A stretch of DNA of 64,000 nt, from the NCBI GenBank assembly GCA_918807975.1, contig OU964919.1:14836001-14900000 (forward strand), written 5' to 3'. This DNA is from Aplidium turbinatum. Lineage: Eukaryota; Chordata; Ascidiacea; Aplousobranchia; Polyclinidae. Position 1 is the stretch's first letter; every line of letters begins with the position of its first letter. A model generated the notes under the pieces. The model was not told where the DNA came from and made no database searches. It saw only the letters and a list, made by a program, of their open reading frames with translations. Below, piece by piece: positions 12,701 through 27,700 of the stretch. Made by a program: the position numbers and the translations under genes.

Positions 12701-15700
12701 AAACATTGAGCAACACTTGAGATAGATTACAGGTTTGAGATTTGTTTTGCGTTAAGTTAGGAACATGGCTACGCTAGTTCGACGTATGTTGCTGTATATA
12801 TGAGCCAGAGAATGCAAGTGCTATGGTTTTTCTTCGAGTTGTCACGATGCACTGCAGATGTGTTGTGATGACGTCATTCCAGAATGCACAATCTTTGCAA
12901 GTGCTGTAATTGGCTTTTGCAATCCCAACCAGCTTTGTATTGAATGTGATTTATGTAAACGACGGAAGCTGGTCTGAGAGGTTTTAACTAATTGACCTCG
13001 GCGAATTGTATGTGGGTTTGTGTGAGTTGTAGCTTTGCTCTGCTTGGTAATTACGGTATTTACGATATTTTATATTCATATCGTGTATTATGTCGTATAT
13101 TTTTATTGGCTCAATAAACAGCTCAATAATTCAGTAGTTTGTTCAGTTGTACCAAATATCATATGATTGATTTTGTGTGCACTATTTTGTGTATTTTATA
13201 AATCGTAAAAAGGTTAATTTTCTGTGGTTGTGCATTGCGTCCTGTTGGTTTGAGTTCCAGTGAGTTAAAGTTTGGCCCACCTAACAAAATTGGTCATTTA
13301 TACATTTAACGTTGACAGACGTTAAATTAACGTATAAATAACCAATTTTTCTTCCTAGAAAGTTATGGGACTCCGTTCTGGTAAAGTAAATATTTCATCT
13401 CATTAAGCCATCTGAGCTTGACAGAGTTGAGAATGTGCTTTTAAATACATGACCTCTTACATTGACGTAAATGGGCGAATGCTATTTTTTGGGCTGTTAC
13501 CTTTCAACTGGAAGTCATGTCATTGTAGGCGGCGTTTGTGTTTCATCAAAGATGATTTCACAAATCACTCAATGAAAAAGATTTTTGGTCGCATTCTTAC
13601 AACTTGAGTTGTGTGGTTTTATTAATTCTTTACGTGTAATTAAAGATGTGAGTCGTTTTTTGTGCTTGTTTTAAAAAAAATGTTTTAAAAAAAACTTTGC
13701 TTTTTTTGCATCAACAATCTGTCTAAAATTTAAATGTTACAACGAAATTTGTAGCTTTGCTTCTCTGAAATAATCAAGACATCGATAAGTTGCCAAAATA
13801 AAACTTTGTCGCTAAACTTTTCATTAAAATCTTCTTTTTAACTTTACCAATGATCCAAACAGATGCGTAGTGTGATAAAATAATCTAAAAAAGTATGAGC
13901 GTATCACACTAAAATTGGCAATTTATGTTCATTAGATTTAAATTGAAAGAACTTGAATTTGTCAATTTAGTGTGGTACTGTCTACTTCTTTTTATCGATA
14001 ATCTAACCTTCATCAGTAGACTAGACTGTATATTCACCAATTAGACTTTAAAGAATGTCATAATACTCCATATAGTTTTCAATTACTCATCATAATAGGC
14101 TATGTGCAATAAAAGAAATGACAGGAATAAAAGAAATAAACAAACTAATAAAAGAAATGAAGACAGACAACAAAGGAGGTTGACTGTTAGCATGGTCACC
14201 ACTGGGGCCAAACAGGCCTCGTCTTTATCATTGGTAGCACGAAAGTAGGTGGTTCATTGATACCACTTGCTGAGCATGCGACCACATTTCTGACTAACAG
14301 AACTGAGCTAAAACTGCAGCAAATTAATTTGTAATAAGTTATTTAGCAGCTACTGTATAATTCAACACTTGCTTTTGCAGTTCTTTGTTATGATAAATGG
14401 AAATAGTTGTTACAGGAAAAAATGTATGAAACGATCGGAAATAGGCTAGTATAAAAAACGAAAAAAAAACAAGTAATAAACGTAAAATACAATTTAAAAA
14501 AAAAACGACTAAAAAAAAAACGTTTTTAACCATCCCTACTTGTAATCCAATAAGTGATTAAAAGGCCATTTTGGGATTGATATTTAATGAAAATATTTTT
14601 GTAGCCATTATAGCAGTGATCTATCGTCTTCCCCTTAGAAATCGTTTTTTGTATGTCGCATGTTTCAGGCATATTTTGATCTGAACCATTTCACTGCAGA
14701 CTGTCATGTTATATGAGGATAAATTAATGCTTAATATCAAGCAGATATATTAGCTCAAATGCTTTAATAAGTTGCCTGGAGAATTAAAAACACCTGACAT
14801 TGCATGGTTTGAGTGAATTACGTTGGTTTATTAGCTTATTGCATGCTAAATACTTTGCGGTGTTTTTGAAAGCAATTAAATTAAAGCACAAAGTGCGAAC
14901 TCAGACCGCTCTCGTGATCCGTCGCATACCTAAGAAGCAACGCAACAAAACCATATAACTTTAAAGGGTAGATAGAAACTTAATTGTTGACAACAGGAAG
15001 CTGAATTATTGGTTTACAATTATTCCCGGCTTTATAGCCGGTGCTTTTTTTCTAATACCAACTTCAAAGAAACTGCTACTTTTTTCACTGAGGTATGTAG
15101 ACCATTGACTCGCAAATTGTTACCAAGGTAGCCCACAAGTCACAGACTTATATGCCAGCATACCTCGTGACTGGAACAGTGTCAGAACCGTATGGATCAA
15201 AACATGTTATTATGCCAAGCTGATATTAATCCTGTAATCGTGGGCGTATAAACCGATTGCTTTGCTATGGTGACGATTTCCCAACGTAATCCTTTTTGAT
15301 TAAAACACCTTAAAGGCGTAAGTCTAAACCGCCATAGTATGTCTGATGTAACTTTAGATCTGAAAAAAGATGGTTATCTTTCTTTGAGGACAGAGTTTAA
15401 CTTTGTTACGTTAAGCTACTGCTTTATCATTTTTCTCAACTGTCAGTTGTTTAAGATGGATTTTGCTCCTTTATGTAAAGTTGCATTGTGTGGTAAATCA
15501 GTGCTCTCCAAACAATGCTCCATGAAAATGTGTCAAGCACTGACGTGATGAACTGATCACTGGAGAGGTCATTGTTCCACGACCCCCTTAACAAAGTTTA
15601 GCACTAATTGTTACGTAATTGCTTCTTGTCGGACAACGCTATGCGCATTGTTTAGGTTAATTCAATTACAAGAATATGGAAACAAACAAGACAGAAATTA

Positions 15701-18700
15701 AACTGCTAGTTGCAACAGAAAGAAATATCTTTGAAAACTCTTTAACATTTTCAAAGTAAACACCATTTTTTAATTTACTATTTTTTTACTATATTGTTAT
15801 CCGAATCGTACTTTTTCTATTTCTTTGAAGTTCTAGTGAACGGCTCAATAAATCTGTTCATTGTCGTAGACTTCCTGCAACAAGCCCACAACATTTGACT
15901 TGCCTTGGTGTTGTTTCAAAGTCTGATTAAGTTTCCAGCGTGCAACAGATTAAAATTTTTCCACCTGTAGAACTATCATGCTCTGTAAATGGTGTTAGTG
16001 TTTTAGAGATAAGTTATTTTTAATAATGTTGAAGTAACGGTGTTAAGTATAAATGTAATGTAGCAGAGCTTTTTTTTATTCTGTTGCAACTTGCAGTTTA
16101 ATTTCTGTCGTGTTTGTTTGTTTACTATTGTTATTTTTCACTTGGGTAAAACACGTTCGGTCCGACGCAAATGTTTTTCCAGCTGGTAAAATTTTTTGTT
16201 TTAACATCATCTCATTGTCGCTATACTTTGAAATGATGTAAAAAGATAACTGTTTATCGATTGGGTTAAGACACAAAATGATAATTATAATAATTGATAA
16301 GAACTTTCTTTTATCGCAAGGCTCAGTAGCTGAGTATATACCTCACTTTTATTTCCCGCCACCTTTTAGGAGAAGTGCAATAAAAGAAGCGGAATGTATT
16401 TCATCTTTGGTTGCCAGTTCCATATGTGACGTCCATACCGGTATGGACACTCCATCGGTGCGCGTATTTGTAATCTGCCGGTCGCTGCAGCAACCACGTG
16501 ATACTGTGAGCGTCTTTCTTGAAACTTTAAGTAAATTGAACAAGCGATTCCGCAGACACAGACTGACATGATGGTTTGATGACTGGAGGTAATAATCACG
16601 TGGGTTCGATTTCCACCGCTGCCACTACTTTTTTTCTTTAATTACTAAACAAAGTTCAAAGCAAGAATCAATTCTCTGTCTTGAGTGCTAGAAGGGTCAC
16701 AAGGACTGCAGTTAAGTGGCTCATGGGGAAAATTGTTGTATTTAAGGTATCTACCGGTCATAACACTCCATCTGCTGCAGCGACCTGCAGATTAGAAATG
16801 CGCTGCCGGTATACGAGTAGTATAAATAAGTTTTAGCGTTGTGCCTGAGTTGAGTCAGCCTTGGTCTGGCAGCTCATCTGTAGTCAAATCAAGTCCATGA
16901 CCTTACTTGCCTGACAGATTTCTCGGTGCTCGCAAGCTTCCACACGACGACAACGTGTTGGCCCAGGTTGTGGTTATGCTGTAATTAGCTTTTCAGATAT
17001 TTGCCACCTTTTTTTGTGTGTAGAGATATCGAGGTAGTAGTTCCTCTATTAATGATTTTGAACATTTTAAGCTGCTTCGTCTGTGGAAAGTTCCATTCCT
17101 GTGGTAAACACAAATGATTGTATTGTGCTGATGCTGTGTGAAAGATAGCTGTGCAATCGCGCTATGCGCATACATGAACGAAAAGATGCATCAATAGTGA
17201 TCAATCAGTCTTGCAAAAAACGGAAACTAAACCATCTGTCATCATTTAAAAATGCACTTTCTTCTGAAACCTTGATTACTGCTAACTTGTGTCAATTTTC
17301 CATATCACTGTTTATCTGTTAATTTATTCTCCATTGAAGTATTCAGTAATTTTTTTTACATTGATTCAACGTCTTTAAATGGATGTGAAAAATAAGTCAA
17401 TTTATTGGCTAAGATACATCTCATAACAATCCCCTTGTGCTAACATAAAAGCCTCAACGGAAGCTACTTTGGCGTGTGTGTAGCGCTGTCTTGTAGGTTA
17501 CCTCACACCAATGGATGCTATCGTTCAGCTTTGACTATTCAATGACTCATTTCTTAACTACTTTTTATAGTCATGTTGATAAAGTGAGAAATATCCTTCC
17601 GTTTGGATAAAATGCAGCAGCTTGCTGTCGTGCGGCTGTAGCTATGGTTCTGGAAGCACGCCAATGTGTTTGCACACTTAACTTTAAATTACTCAGTGCG
17701 CTTCATAAATTGCAGTAAGATTTGCAGCGTATTTCAGCAGATTTGTGGTCATGCAAAGCCAAATGCTTGAATTGGGCGTGAATTCTGGAAAAGTTTAAAC
17801 AAGTTCAAGTATTTCATATTTTCACTCTGCTGTCAAGCAGGAATTGCAGCCGTCGCCTTGACGCTTTTGTTTTTTTAACTTTTGGCTAGTCTTTGAAGCA
17901 GAGTTAGTATAGTTGCAGCATGTTGCAGGTAAGACAGACGCTTGGCCACTCAGTTTAAAACTAAAACTTATTTCAAGTAAAGGCACTTTGTTACCTAGAA
18001 GATCAAATATCGATTGTTTTCATTTGCAACTTTAAAGTTTAATAAATGACCCTGAACTCCAGCAATTACGTTTCGACGTTTCGAAGTTGACCTCACGACT
18101 CCGGACTTTTGTTCTTTTTTTCCTCTTTTCTGGAAACGTTTTCAATACGATATGCTTGAGCGTACCTTAAATTTTTGCAACAGCCATAATTAAAATTAAA
18201 ACCACATAAAAAGCAGTAAACATATATATTTGAATGTGAAATTTACGTTAGATAAAAAGCTGTGATCATATATCGTAGAGCCGTGTGACGTATTTACATT
18301 TATGGCGTAAATATCAAATACATTTTACGGCCTAAAATGATGGATTAAATGCACGTCGCTTTTTATCACTTTTAAAATCCCAAACACGAGTTCATTGATT
18401 GGTTTTCTATGGAAAGGACAATTAAACAACGCGCCTTTAGACTTCAGTGTATAGTTTGATTTATTGATTTTTGTGTTTTTATGCGCCTCTGAATGGCAAT
18501 AGACTTAATTTTCTCTTTTGTTTAATCGATGTAACTAGACGTTGAATTGTTATAAATGAGCAGCGTTTCTTTTTTCATCCTATCAACATTGTCGACTCGG
18601 AGGTGTTTTGAAGTTCACTAAAAATTCCATTTTATTTTCTTTGTTGATGGATCAAAAAATATGTTGATGATTGAGCTCAATTGCAGGCATAGCCTCAATC

Positions 18701-21700
18701 AAGATGTAATGTCAGAAAGGATTTCCTGGCTTTGTTTCATTAAATAAGCCGTTTATCGCAGCTTTATAGCGTGCTAGCTAACTAACTTTACCACAGGTAC
18801 CTTGGCCTTTAAGACATTTCTGCAACAAGTTGGGTTTTCCGGCCATTGTTCTTGTTTGTCCAACGCTAACCTGTCTTTGGAATGTGTGGACTTATCGTAC
18901 ATATAGTTTTGAAAAGTTAAACAAAGGTCATGAAAGGCCACAGAAAGACAAGGATTATTGAAAGATCTTGTGTAGCGGGACGTTATAAATTTTAATCTTT
19001 TAAAAAATATCTCAGTGATCTTGCTGCTTTGTTGGCGACCGTGCATGACACCTGTACTTTTAGGTAAGCTCAGAACCGGGCGGTCTTATAGAATGCTTTA
19101 ATTTAAGTGGCATTTGTAAAAAAACTGATTTTCTACCTAGCTAGTGATATGCATATTACCATATTGCGTTATTCTGTACCGTCTTCACTTCTGCTGGTTG
19201 ACATAATTAACCGTTGCTTTTTTCTTGTTTCTACCTTTGACATTGAGGAGCACATTCTTGCTTGAAGTATTAGCGGGTACGCTTGTGTCCAATCAAACCT
19301 TTTTTGAATGTCAAGTTCCATTTATTGTTTTATGTTGTGGGTCAAAAGGATTTTTTATCGTAAATCTGTTGTAGCTAATTCTCTGGTAATTTCACTTGAG
19401 TGTTTGTTTGCTTATGTTTACTTTCGTAACGAATATTCATGGATGCTTCTTGTGTTGAAGCTGACACAATCTCGAAGGCGTCGCTTTCTCAATACTCTCT
19501 AACTGTTCAAACATGCATCCTAGCTGGAAAAAATTACTCTTTTTGCACTGATTCGACGTCTGCTGGCGTTTAATCAATTTGAATATAGTCCTGTATGAGG
19601 TATGCTTCCACTGCTGGCAGTAGCTTTATTAAGGAAATCAATAGTGTTTGCAGACGTTGATTGAAGGTAAAAAAAGGATATTTTTCTGGGCATAATGACG
19701 TTTCATAACAGAAAGAGCATTCTGCCCCTGTTTACGTTGAAGGTACCAGCTGTATGATGGTGGATTGGTGGTATCTGGTATAGAATGCTTGATTAACACT
19801 TACGTTCCAATCGTACGTGGACATGAATTGAGCTTACTATTTGTCAAAATTGATAATTTGGCAGCAGTTTTGCGCTAGGACAGTTTGCTGGTGACCTTGC
19901 TGTAATAGTTATTTACTGGTTGTATGAAATTGGCTGGCTTCAATGAGTTTCGTCGCTTTGTTACGTTGTAATTTCAGCAGTGTGTTTTTTTTGCTGTGGA
20001 AGATTGCTGTCATCCATGACGTACGAATGACGTAAAACTTGCTTTACATGTTTTACGCACGGCAGACGTTACATCGCACACACGGTTATTAAAGTCACTT
20101 GTATCAGAAACAAATTTCGGTTGGACCAAATAAACTTCGTTTTCAGTACCGTACAAGAATTTGGTTCGGAGTTTGATTTTGTTTGAGCCAAATAAACTAA
20201 ATTCTTTGCTTAGAAATTTAGAAAATTAGAAATTTATTGATTAAATATGAAACACCACAACCGCAGAATTTGCGACAAGACGAAATTAGATTTTGTTTTA
20301 AAACATTTTCGAGACATGTCTTTTGTTCTGAGTTAAGAATCACGAAACGCTTTTGTTCGGCTACTCGAAAATTAAAAACACAAACTTTCAACGTTCAAAG
20401 AATCCAATTGTCAATTACAAGAGTGTTGGCTTGGTGGCAGTGCGAGAAGTTGAAGCTGTTCTAAATATTGTTTGTGTCTACCAAACAGTAGCCTATTGTC
20501 ATTTAGTTTAAACTCACTAGCTCAAGCGGGGTTGTAGTCAAATGTTCAAGCACAGTTGTTTGCGTAATTGCAGCAACAAACTTCCAGCAGTTCACAGTGG
20601 TGTTCTAATCTAACATAGTTTTGTTTCTTTTTCTTTCATTCGACATCAAATTATATTGATTTCAGGCATCAACAGCTGAAACATGTTGTTTTCATGAGTG
20701 AGAAGTCTGTGCCACTGCAGTTTGTTTATTTTTTAAATTAATATCATGATGCTGGTACAAGATTGTTTAACTTGCTGAAATTATTGCTGTCTTAGTAAAT
20801 TGCGTATTTTTGTTTCTTCAGCCTATTATCTTATACTTTAATTTGCCTGCCAAGTGCCAAGTATGTTAAGTAGCTTACTCTATCCGCGAAATTACCTTGT
20901 TTGTTAAATTATATTTTACTTCTGTGAGTCTGTAGCCTGCTTATTATGTTAAGTAAAATGCTAAAAAGTGCTGTCAAGTTGTCTAAAAAGATTGAAGTGA
21001 TTTTAATATTTGTTGAGGCTTGATCAACGCAAAAGTGATGAAAAGTGTGTACAATTTTGTTTATTTTTCTTGAAACAAAAGTTCAATGTCTTGCATCAGC
21101 TTCTTCGTTGATAGTATAATTTTTACACCCTATTTAAGGGTTAGGCGGTTGGCCTACAATTGTTTTGTGACTCTCGCAAGCCTTCAAAGTACCATGAAGT
21201 TTAGCTTAATATTCATACGAAAATCTGACTTCATGTTTTTAGTGTTTCAATCAATGAAGTAGACTTATAGTTAAGCAAAAATACGACCACTAACTTCTAC
21301 TACGTGTACAAACAGAAAATAAAAAGTATTATCGTTCTGAAAATACGATAAACACAAACGTTGAAACAATTTGCAAACCATCAAGAAGCAGGGTTTCTTC
21401 TTTCGTATGAGAGGTTGTTTTTCGGACTACATTTCATTGGGGTCAAATGTTCGGGCATTCTTCGAGCAGCCACTTGATTGTACAGTAGAGTCCTCCAGCG
21501 TTGACAGGCTAACTGCCCTTGGAGGAGTAAACGTCGGTTTTATATCCTGGAGGAGAAAAGCAGGGTTTTATATCATGCGACGAATAAGGGAAAAATACCG
21601 ACCCCTGCGCCATTGGCATCCGAGTACTGAGTTAAATTTGTGCATCCAATGATCCAACCATATGATTTTGAAAAAGTGTGGTTATGTAGGCTATTACCTC

Positions 21701-24700
21701 AGTAAACAAATCAATTCAGCATGATTACCCATCTACTTGGGTCGTTGTCAGGGCACAGTGTTGTTGTTCGTGCCAAATAGCCCTCAATTGCGTCTTCTGG
21801 CGAAATATGTCAAAAACATATGCAGAAAAAAAGCAACGAATTGCTTCTTTTGACGAGATATGTCAAAAACATGCAGGAAAATAGCCTTAAATTGCGTTTT
21901 TTGACAAGATATGTTTAGAACATATATAGGAAAACGAAACTGTGTGATTTTGTGGACCGTGTGGATTGTATTTTGCAAAGGTATAAAGTTGTAGTTTAAC
22001 GGCTGTTTATATATTTTTTCAGGATCAAAAGTCTGGCACTGCTTTGGTGAATTCACTGTCTGGTCACATGCGCGTGACATCACAATTCAAAACTGCTACC
22101 GTTGGAGAGAGCAGAAGGTCGACATCCCCACTACAGCAGTCTGATCCGACAAAAATTTCACGTGCTGACACCGGAGAAATTGGACGCGTAAAGGCGGGAA
22201 ATAAGTCATCCGATTACGGCATGACATCCGTCGCTCCACCGGTGTTTGCACCGTCAAGTTTATTCGCTCATTCAATGCCGAGACTAAACGTCTCAAAAAC
22301 GGGCGAACATACTACCAGTTCCTCTCCCTTGTCAGAAGCCTCTTCTGTCTGGTCAACCGCGAGCAGCAACTCCAGCAGCGATGCTTCAAAAGCAAACGCC
22401 AACACTGAACCATCATCGGTCACACATTCACATCGATCAGTGGGGACTGTGACAACTACATGTGATGTTGGAGTACTAACAGAACCGGACTCATTGGGTC
22501 CGTGTGAACCTGGGACAAGTGTGCATTTGGATGGAATTGTCTGGCACGAAACTGATACAGGTAAATTACACTGACGCTCAAGCACCGGAACTGTTACTAA
22601 TTTTTAAATTCGATGAGAGAATTTGCAACAGCAGGTTCGAAATATTTTTTCTCGAAACCAAATCAAGACCAAAAAAAATTTGCGCAGAAACACAACAAAA
22701 GCCTTTAAGTATTTTCGTTTCGGACAGCTTTAGTTAAACATCATACGTTTTAGTTCAAATATAGAAGATTTTATGTTTCAATCAATACACGTCTTATGTT
22801 GTAATCAATTACGGATGTTTGGCTTTGCGAATGCACCAAATGTTATGACTCAGCTAATGCTACAGCAAGCACTTATGACGTGTAAGTAAATACACATACA
22901 AAGTAAGCGTGGCAGTTGTATTTTAATCATAATAGCATGTGAAAAGTATCAATTCAAGTTGTATAATTAATGATACATTCTTCATGCTTTTTAATCATTT
23001 CCACATTCACATTGCTTAGTTTTTGAAAATGTAAGTGATATAACGACTTTCACGTTTTGTGATATATGATAATTGCATCCATTGAAATCTGAAGTTACTG
23101 GCCATGCACCCGTCAGCCTGCCCGCTGCTGCAGCAGTTGAGCAGCACAGAACAATTATTGAAATCCAGCAATTTCATGATGCGAGAAAAAATAGTGCGAA
23201 CAATTCGAACATGCTTTGGTTGTTCTGAGCCAGACAAAGGCCAGCGATTAGAAACTTTTGCGATTCGTTAAAAAGCGCGAGCCTGAGCTCATTCGTGTCT
23301 GGTCTTTGTTCAGTCGTGGTCGTGGGCAAGAGAGGATGGGCCAGTTGCCTTTTTATCTTGGCTGTGCTTTGGCGTAAGTCTGGTGATAGTGAATAGGTGG
23401 GGGCTTGGCTTGAATGGTAAACTTTGGTAGTTGACTCCTTTTGGCCATTCAGCTTCATAAAGTTTTTTCGCATATCTATAATAACTAGCGACGTAGAAGT
23501 TATTCAAGTAATTTTGAAACTGCTTTTGAAACTGCAAAAGGTACAAATCCAGCTTGCAAACTAGCTCTTTTTTCCATTTATTCAACATCTGCAGACGTTA
23601 AATCAATGTAGAAAAAGACTGTTGCTAGTTAGGATAGATAGCCTATTGAGCACTTTAAGATCACCGATTTGTTTGTAAGTAGTCTCCCGGATATGACGTC
23701 CTATCAAAGTTCAACCAATTGAAAACTTTGTTTAATTAGTAACCTTTGAATCGAAAAAAGATATTTGCTCGCTCTTTCTTACCCATGTGAGATTCAGCAA
23801 GCCCTCTCAGTAAAAAAGTTTGTTTGAAATAACTCAGTATTTTGCTTCGATCTTTTCAGACTTCCTGAATGTTCAGTTATTTTTTCCCAGCCAGCAAAAG
23901 TTGTCTTTTCTGCATCAGTGACGTTATAAATAATGTTAAAAAAGGAAGTTTAGCTGACTAGGTGAATGTACACATTGCAAAAGTTTTAGGGGGAGTTTGG
24001 GAACAATGTGATCGATAAAATGGCTGTAACGCCTGTTCAATGAAACCAAGCGATAAAAAGCCTAAAATGTACATACTAAACTCATGTTCAGTAAACGTTT
24101 CGAAAACTTAACTGTTTTCATCTTAAGTGCTATTTTGGGCTGTTTATTTTGTGATTAACAAGGTGGATATTTTTCTAATATGGCTCGATCCTTTAGATTT
24201 AAATTTTTATTAGGCATATTGTAATAGTATTAGAAGTAGCTAAATATTTGAGAATTCCTGTTTCGCTGAGCACCTCTGTTTTCGCAACGTTTTGTCTTCA
24301 GACAGAAAGGAATGCAGCGTGTGCTATTTGCGTTTGGTTGCATGTCAACACATGTTTTATATTTCAAATGACAGAGTCAGCTCTCAGAAAGTTTTCTGCA
24401 CAAAACTGCTCGATTTTCAAAATGCATTTTCAAAATTTAGGTGCAGACTTCCCTAGTAATGTTTTAAAGTTTCATTTTCTACTTCTGCAGTTCTGCTCGT
24501 CGTAGGCACTGAAATTGTGTGACCAAGGATAAACTAGCTAACCAGCATGTATGAGCTAGAGAGCAGCTATTATCTGGTCTACCACATGACAGGTTGATTG
24601 ACAGGCAGCAGAATGCAAGCTCTGCATGCCTCAAAATTTGCGCGTTCATTTTGAAAATAATGTATGCGGTCAATTGTTTGTAGTTTAATGTTTAAAATAC

Positions 24701-27700
24701 GTAGTGAGGGCAACCTATTCACTTTTATACACGTGCTTCTAAATTCTGTGTTAATCTCACAACATTGTAATATAATAGCTTTGGGATATTGCGGGATAGA
24801 ACAAAAGTGTTCATTTTGCTTTGTGTCAATGTTGTTAAACGGTTACACAATGCCAATATGACAACTGCCTTGTTAAACATGTTTTTAAACGCAGCGTATC
24901 GAATGACGCGTTTACTTGATGTTGGCCCGAAGATATCGCTTGAGCTGGCTGATTAAAGTCTTTAATCTTCGTACGATGATGGTCCTATCCCAGCTGGCAA
25001 ATTTTTCTTTTTTATATCTATCAAACGTTTTTCGTTGATTCAATGTAACACGAAATTATTACGTTAGACCTGTTGCCCTCCAAAGCTAATTGTAGAGAGA
25101 TCAAGGCTTTTTTGATACAGAATATTACTTTACGCATACCAATGTTATGGAATAATTGGGAAAAACATCTATATTTTATGAATGTTCTTGTCATCACAGG
25201 CGTACTTGTCGTGAATGTGACTTGGAGGAATAGGACCTATGTGGGAACCTTGCTTGACGCCACGAAGCACGATTGGGCACCACCCCGGTAAGTTTTGCTG
25301 AATGGAGAGAACACTTTATGGTGGTATCCTTTAGTAAATAAACTGTCTCAATTTTTTTCAAATCTAATGGAACGCAGTGTGAACTGAGCGAAACAACTAG
25401 AAACTATTTAGTTTTTAATCTCGTTAAGCCGCATTCTTCTTTGTTAAAAGCAGCTGTGTTTTAAGTCTCGTTCTTATTACTATTTTTTGTCTTACTTCTG
25501 TCATCGTGTAAGTTGGATCTTGACGGGCCGAATTGTTTTTCTGTTGCAATCCCAGACAGCAAAATCAGTCATCTTTCTATTGATTTAACGTCTGCACACA
25601 TTAAATCAACGTATAAACGACGGATTTTTTTGTTGCAGTAGAACGGCTTCTTGTATGATTAAAACATTCTGTGATTGTATTTTTGAAAAACAATTACTAA
25701 AAATATTAACTTGATAAAGTTTGGGTGGAAGGTTTAGATTTTTAAAAGTTTTTGTTGGTACGGTATCCCACAAAGGAAACAACGGAAGTTAAAAGGAAAA
25801 TTGGAAATTGCTGTTTCGTTTGTTTTAAATCATGCCAACTCGCTGTAGCGTGGCGTGTAGCTAACACGAAAATCACGTTTGTTGCTGTGAGCAAAAACAC
25901 TGCAACTGGCTGAGAAAACGTGTTATTGCAAAGATATAAATCATCTCGGGGTAAAATGCAACCACACTTGTATTGAAAAGAATGTAGTTACTTTGTCTCA
26001 CCTTCTGGCAATAACGTTTTCTTCAAACTTTAAACAAATAACTTGGAATGACATCATTGAAAATGTTTAAAGTATCTAAACTGTTTTGCACTGGCGAGTA
26101 CCGTGATTAACGCTGTTTTGTCATAATTTTCGCAGACAGAAAAAAAGGCACAGAACTCGTGAAAACTAAATTGTTCAATCAAAATCGTCGATAATGAATC
26201 AGCGTAAAGTTTGGCTATCAAATTTCAATCAAATTCGTAAACGCTGCTTTGATAACTTTTGAGTCTTCCTTGCTGCCTGCCAACAACAGCCTGAGGGGTA
26301 ATTTAAAATATTTGCCAAAAAGGAATATTGCGAAATATGCCGCTTCTGTAAACAAGCTCTCATTAAAAACAACAACCTCAAAGTTCAGATTGTCTTCAGT
26401 TGCTTGATCTAACTGCGTGGAAGACTGGTATTTACTGATGCCGAATAGAAAATGTAAACTGAAGCCGTCAATTCTTGTTACACTCGTCTGCCGAAAAACA
26501 ATTAATATGTGTCTTGGCTGCCATCTAGTAGCCTCTCAGTTTAATCTGGGTGCACATTTCTGCTTTGAATTGGAAAATGGTAGGTCACTTGACTCGACCA
26601 TTGGAACTCAGGAAACAGGAAAGTTAAATGAACGTTTCTTTACCATTTTCACTTTTCACCATGGTCAACGCATGCAAAAATAATGAGTGCTTCTGTGTTG
26701 GTAATGTTTGAATTGTCTTCCATTTTAAAAGCTCTGTTTTCCACATGTTGAGCATACAAATGATAAAGCAGTAAATGCATGCCGACAGCCTAACTGCGAA
26801 ACGTAGTCAACCGAATTCCATTTTATAACGAAACTTAGCTTTTGCGATAAAGATTCATGAAAAAAGTGTATTTCTATGGAATATCGATCAAGTCCAACTA
26901 GTTGTGGGCTCAAGCAACCTTGCGATTGCACGACGGTTTTGTAACCACTTTTCTACCTACTCGCGTCTTAATTAAACATTTGCATTTACTCTCATGGGGA
27001 TGGTTTTGCTATAAATGTGGCAAATGACAACAGTGATCTTTAAAGATTAGAAAAACTCTGGCAAACTCGTTCAGTGAAAATGATAATAGACGTAAAACGT
27101 ACGTCACGCTAACCTGATTAAAACAACTTGCAGCTAGGTCTCTGGGAACCATGACGTAAAATCCTGGCGAGAAGAACGCATTTTTACAGACGCTATGTTT
27201 TACACTGGTTATATTGTATAATGCTGACGGTATGAACACATAACTACTTTGTTATACAAGAAAGAACCCAATCGGTACCGTTTTAAATGTCTTTATCGTG
27301 GCTACCTAAAATCGAATTCAATCTTAGTATTGGTAACCACTCACCTGTTTCCGTTCGAGTCTTCTAAATCTGATTGATTGTTCTTAAGTTGTCACATTCT
27401 TCCGCAACAGAATATTGCATTGAAAAGTCCCAGCTTGCTGCATTCAATGGTGCATTGTTTTGAGACATGTGGCCTGTTTAGGTCGGTCTTGGAGTCCCAC
27501 CTTATCAGTATAGATTTGGTGCGGACGACAACGGTTGGAAGTTGGTTGTGTTTTTCAGTTTTTCCATTGGCCAAAAAGGCGCTTGTGGAAAGGGCTGCTG
27601 CAACCAAATGACCGAGCGTCATTCATCCTTCCAAAAACAGTCTCGTCCTACTTCATTTTCATAATTTGATACGAGCGAAACAATGAAACAGTTAGTTTCT

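Larger units (their letters stand above)
9733..22022 (+). other. ZNF608/609-like intron 1 (12.3 kb)
   Basis: This is the longest intron of the gene. It contains copies of the ACGTCTGCAGACGT foldback repeat (10966-11020, 13268-13362, 17358-17390, 19530-19680), a 208-bp near-perfect inverted repeat at 12111-12318, a MITE-like palindrome at 13904-13976, a weak tRNA-like SINE head near 16545-16640, A-rich tracts around 14450-14525 and a three-copy tandem repeat just before exon 2. No further coding exon was found. Long first introns often carry enhancers, but none can be named from sequence alone. Confidence 0.6.

Noticed and set aside
21371-21652. A 93-codon open frame in intron 1 of the ZNF608/609-like gene
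   Set aside because: No splice logic, conserved motif or family match; short open frames are expected in 12 kb.
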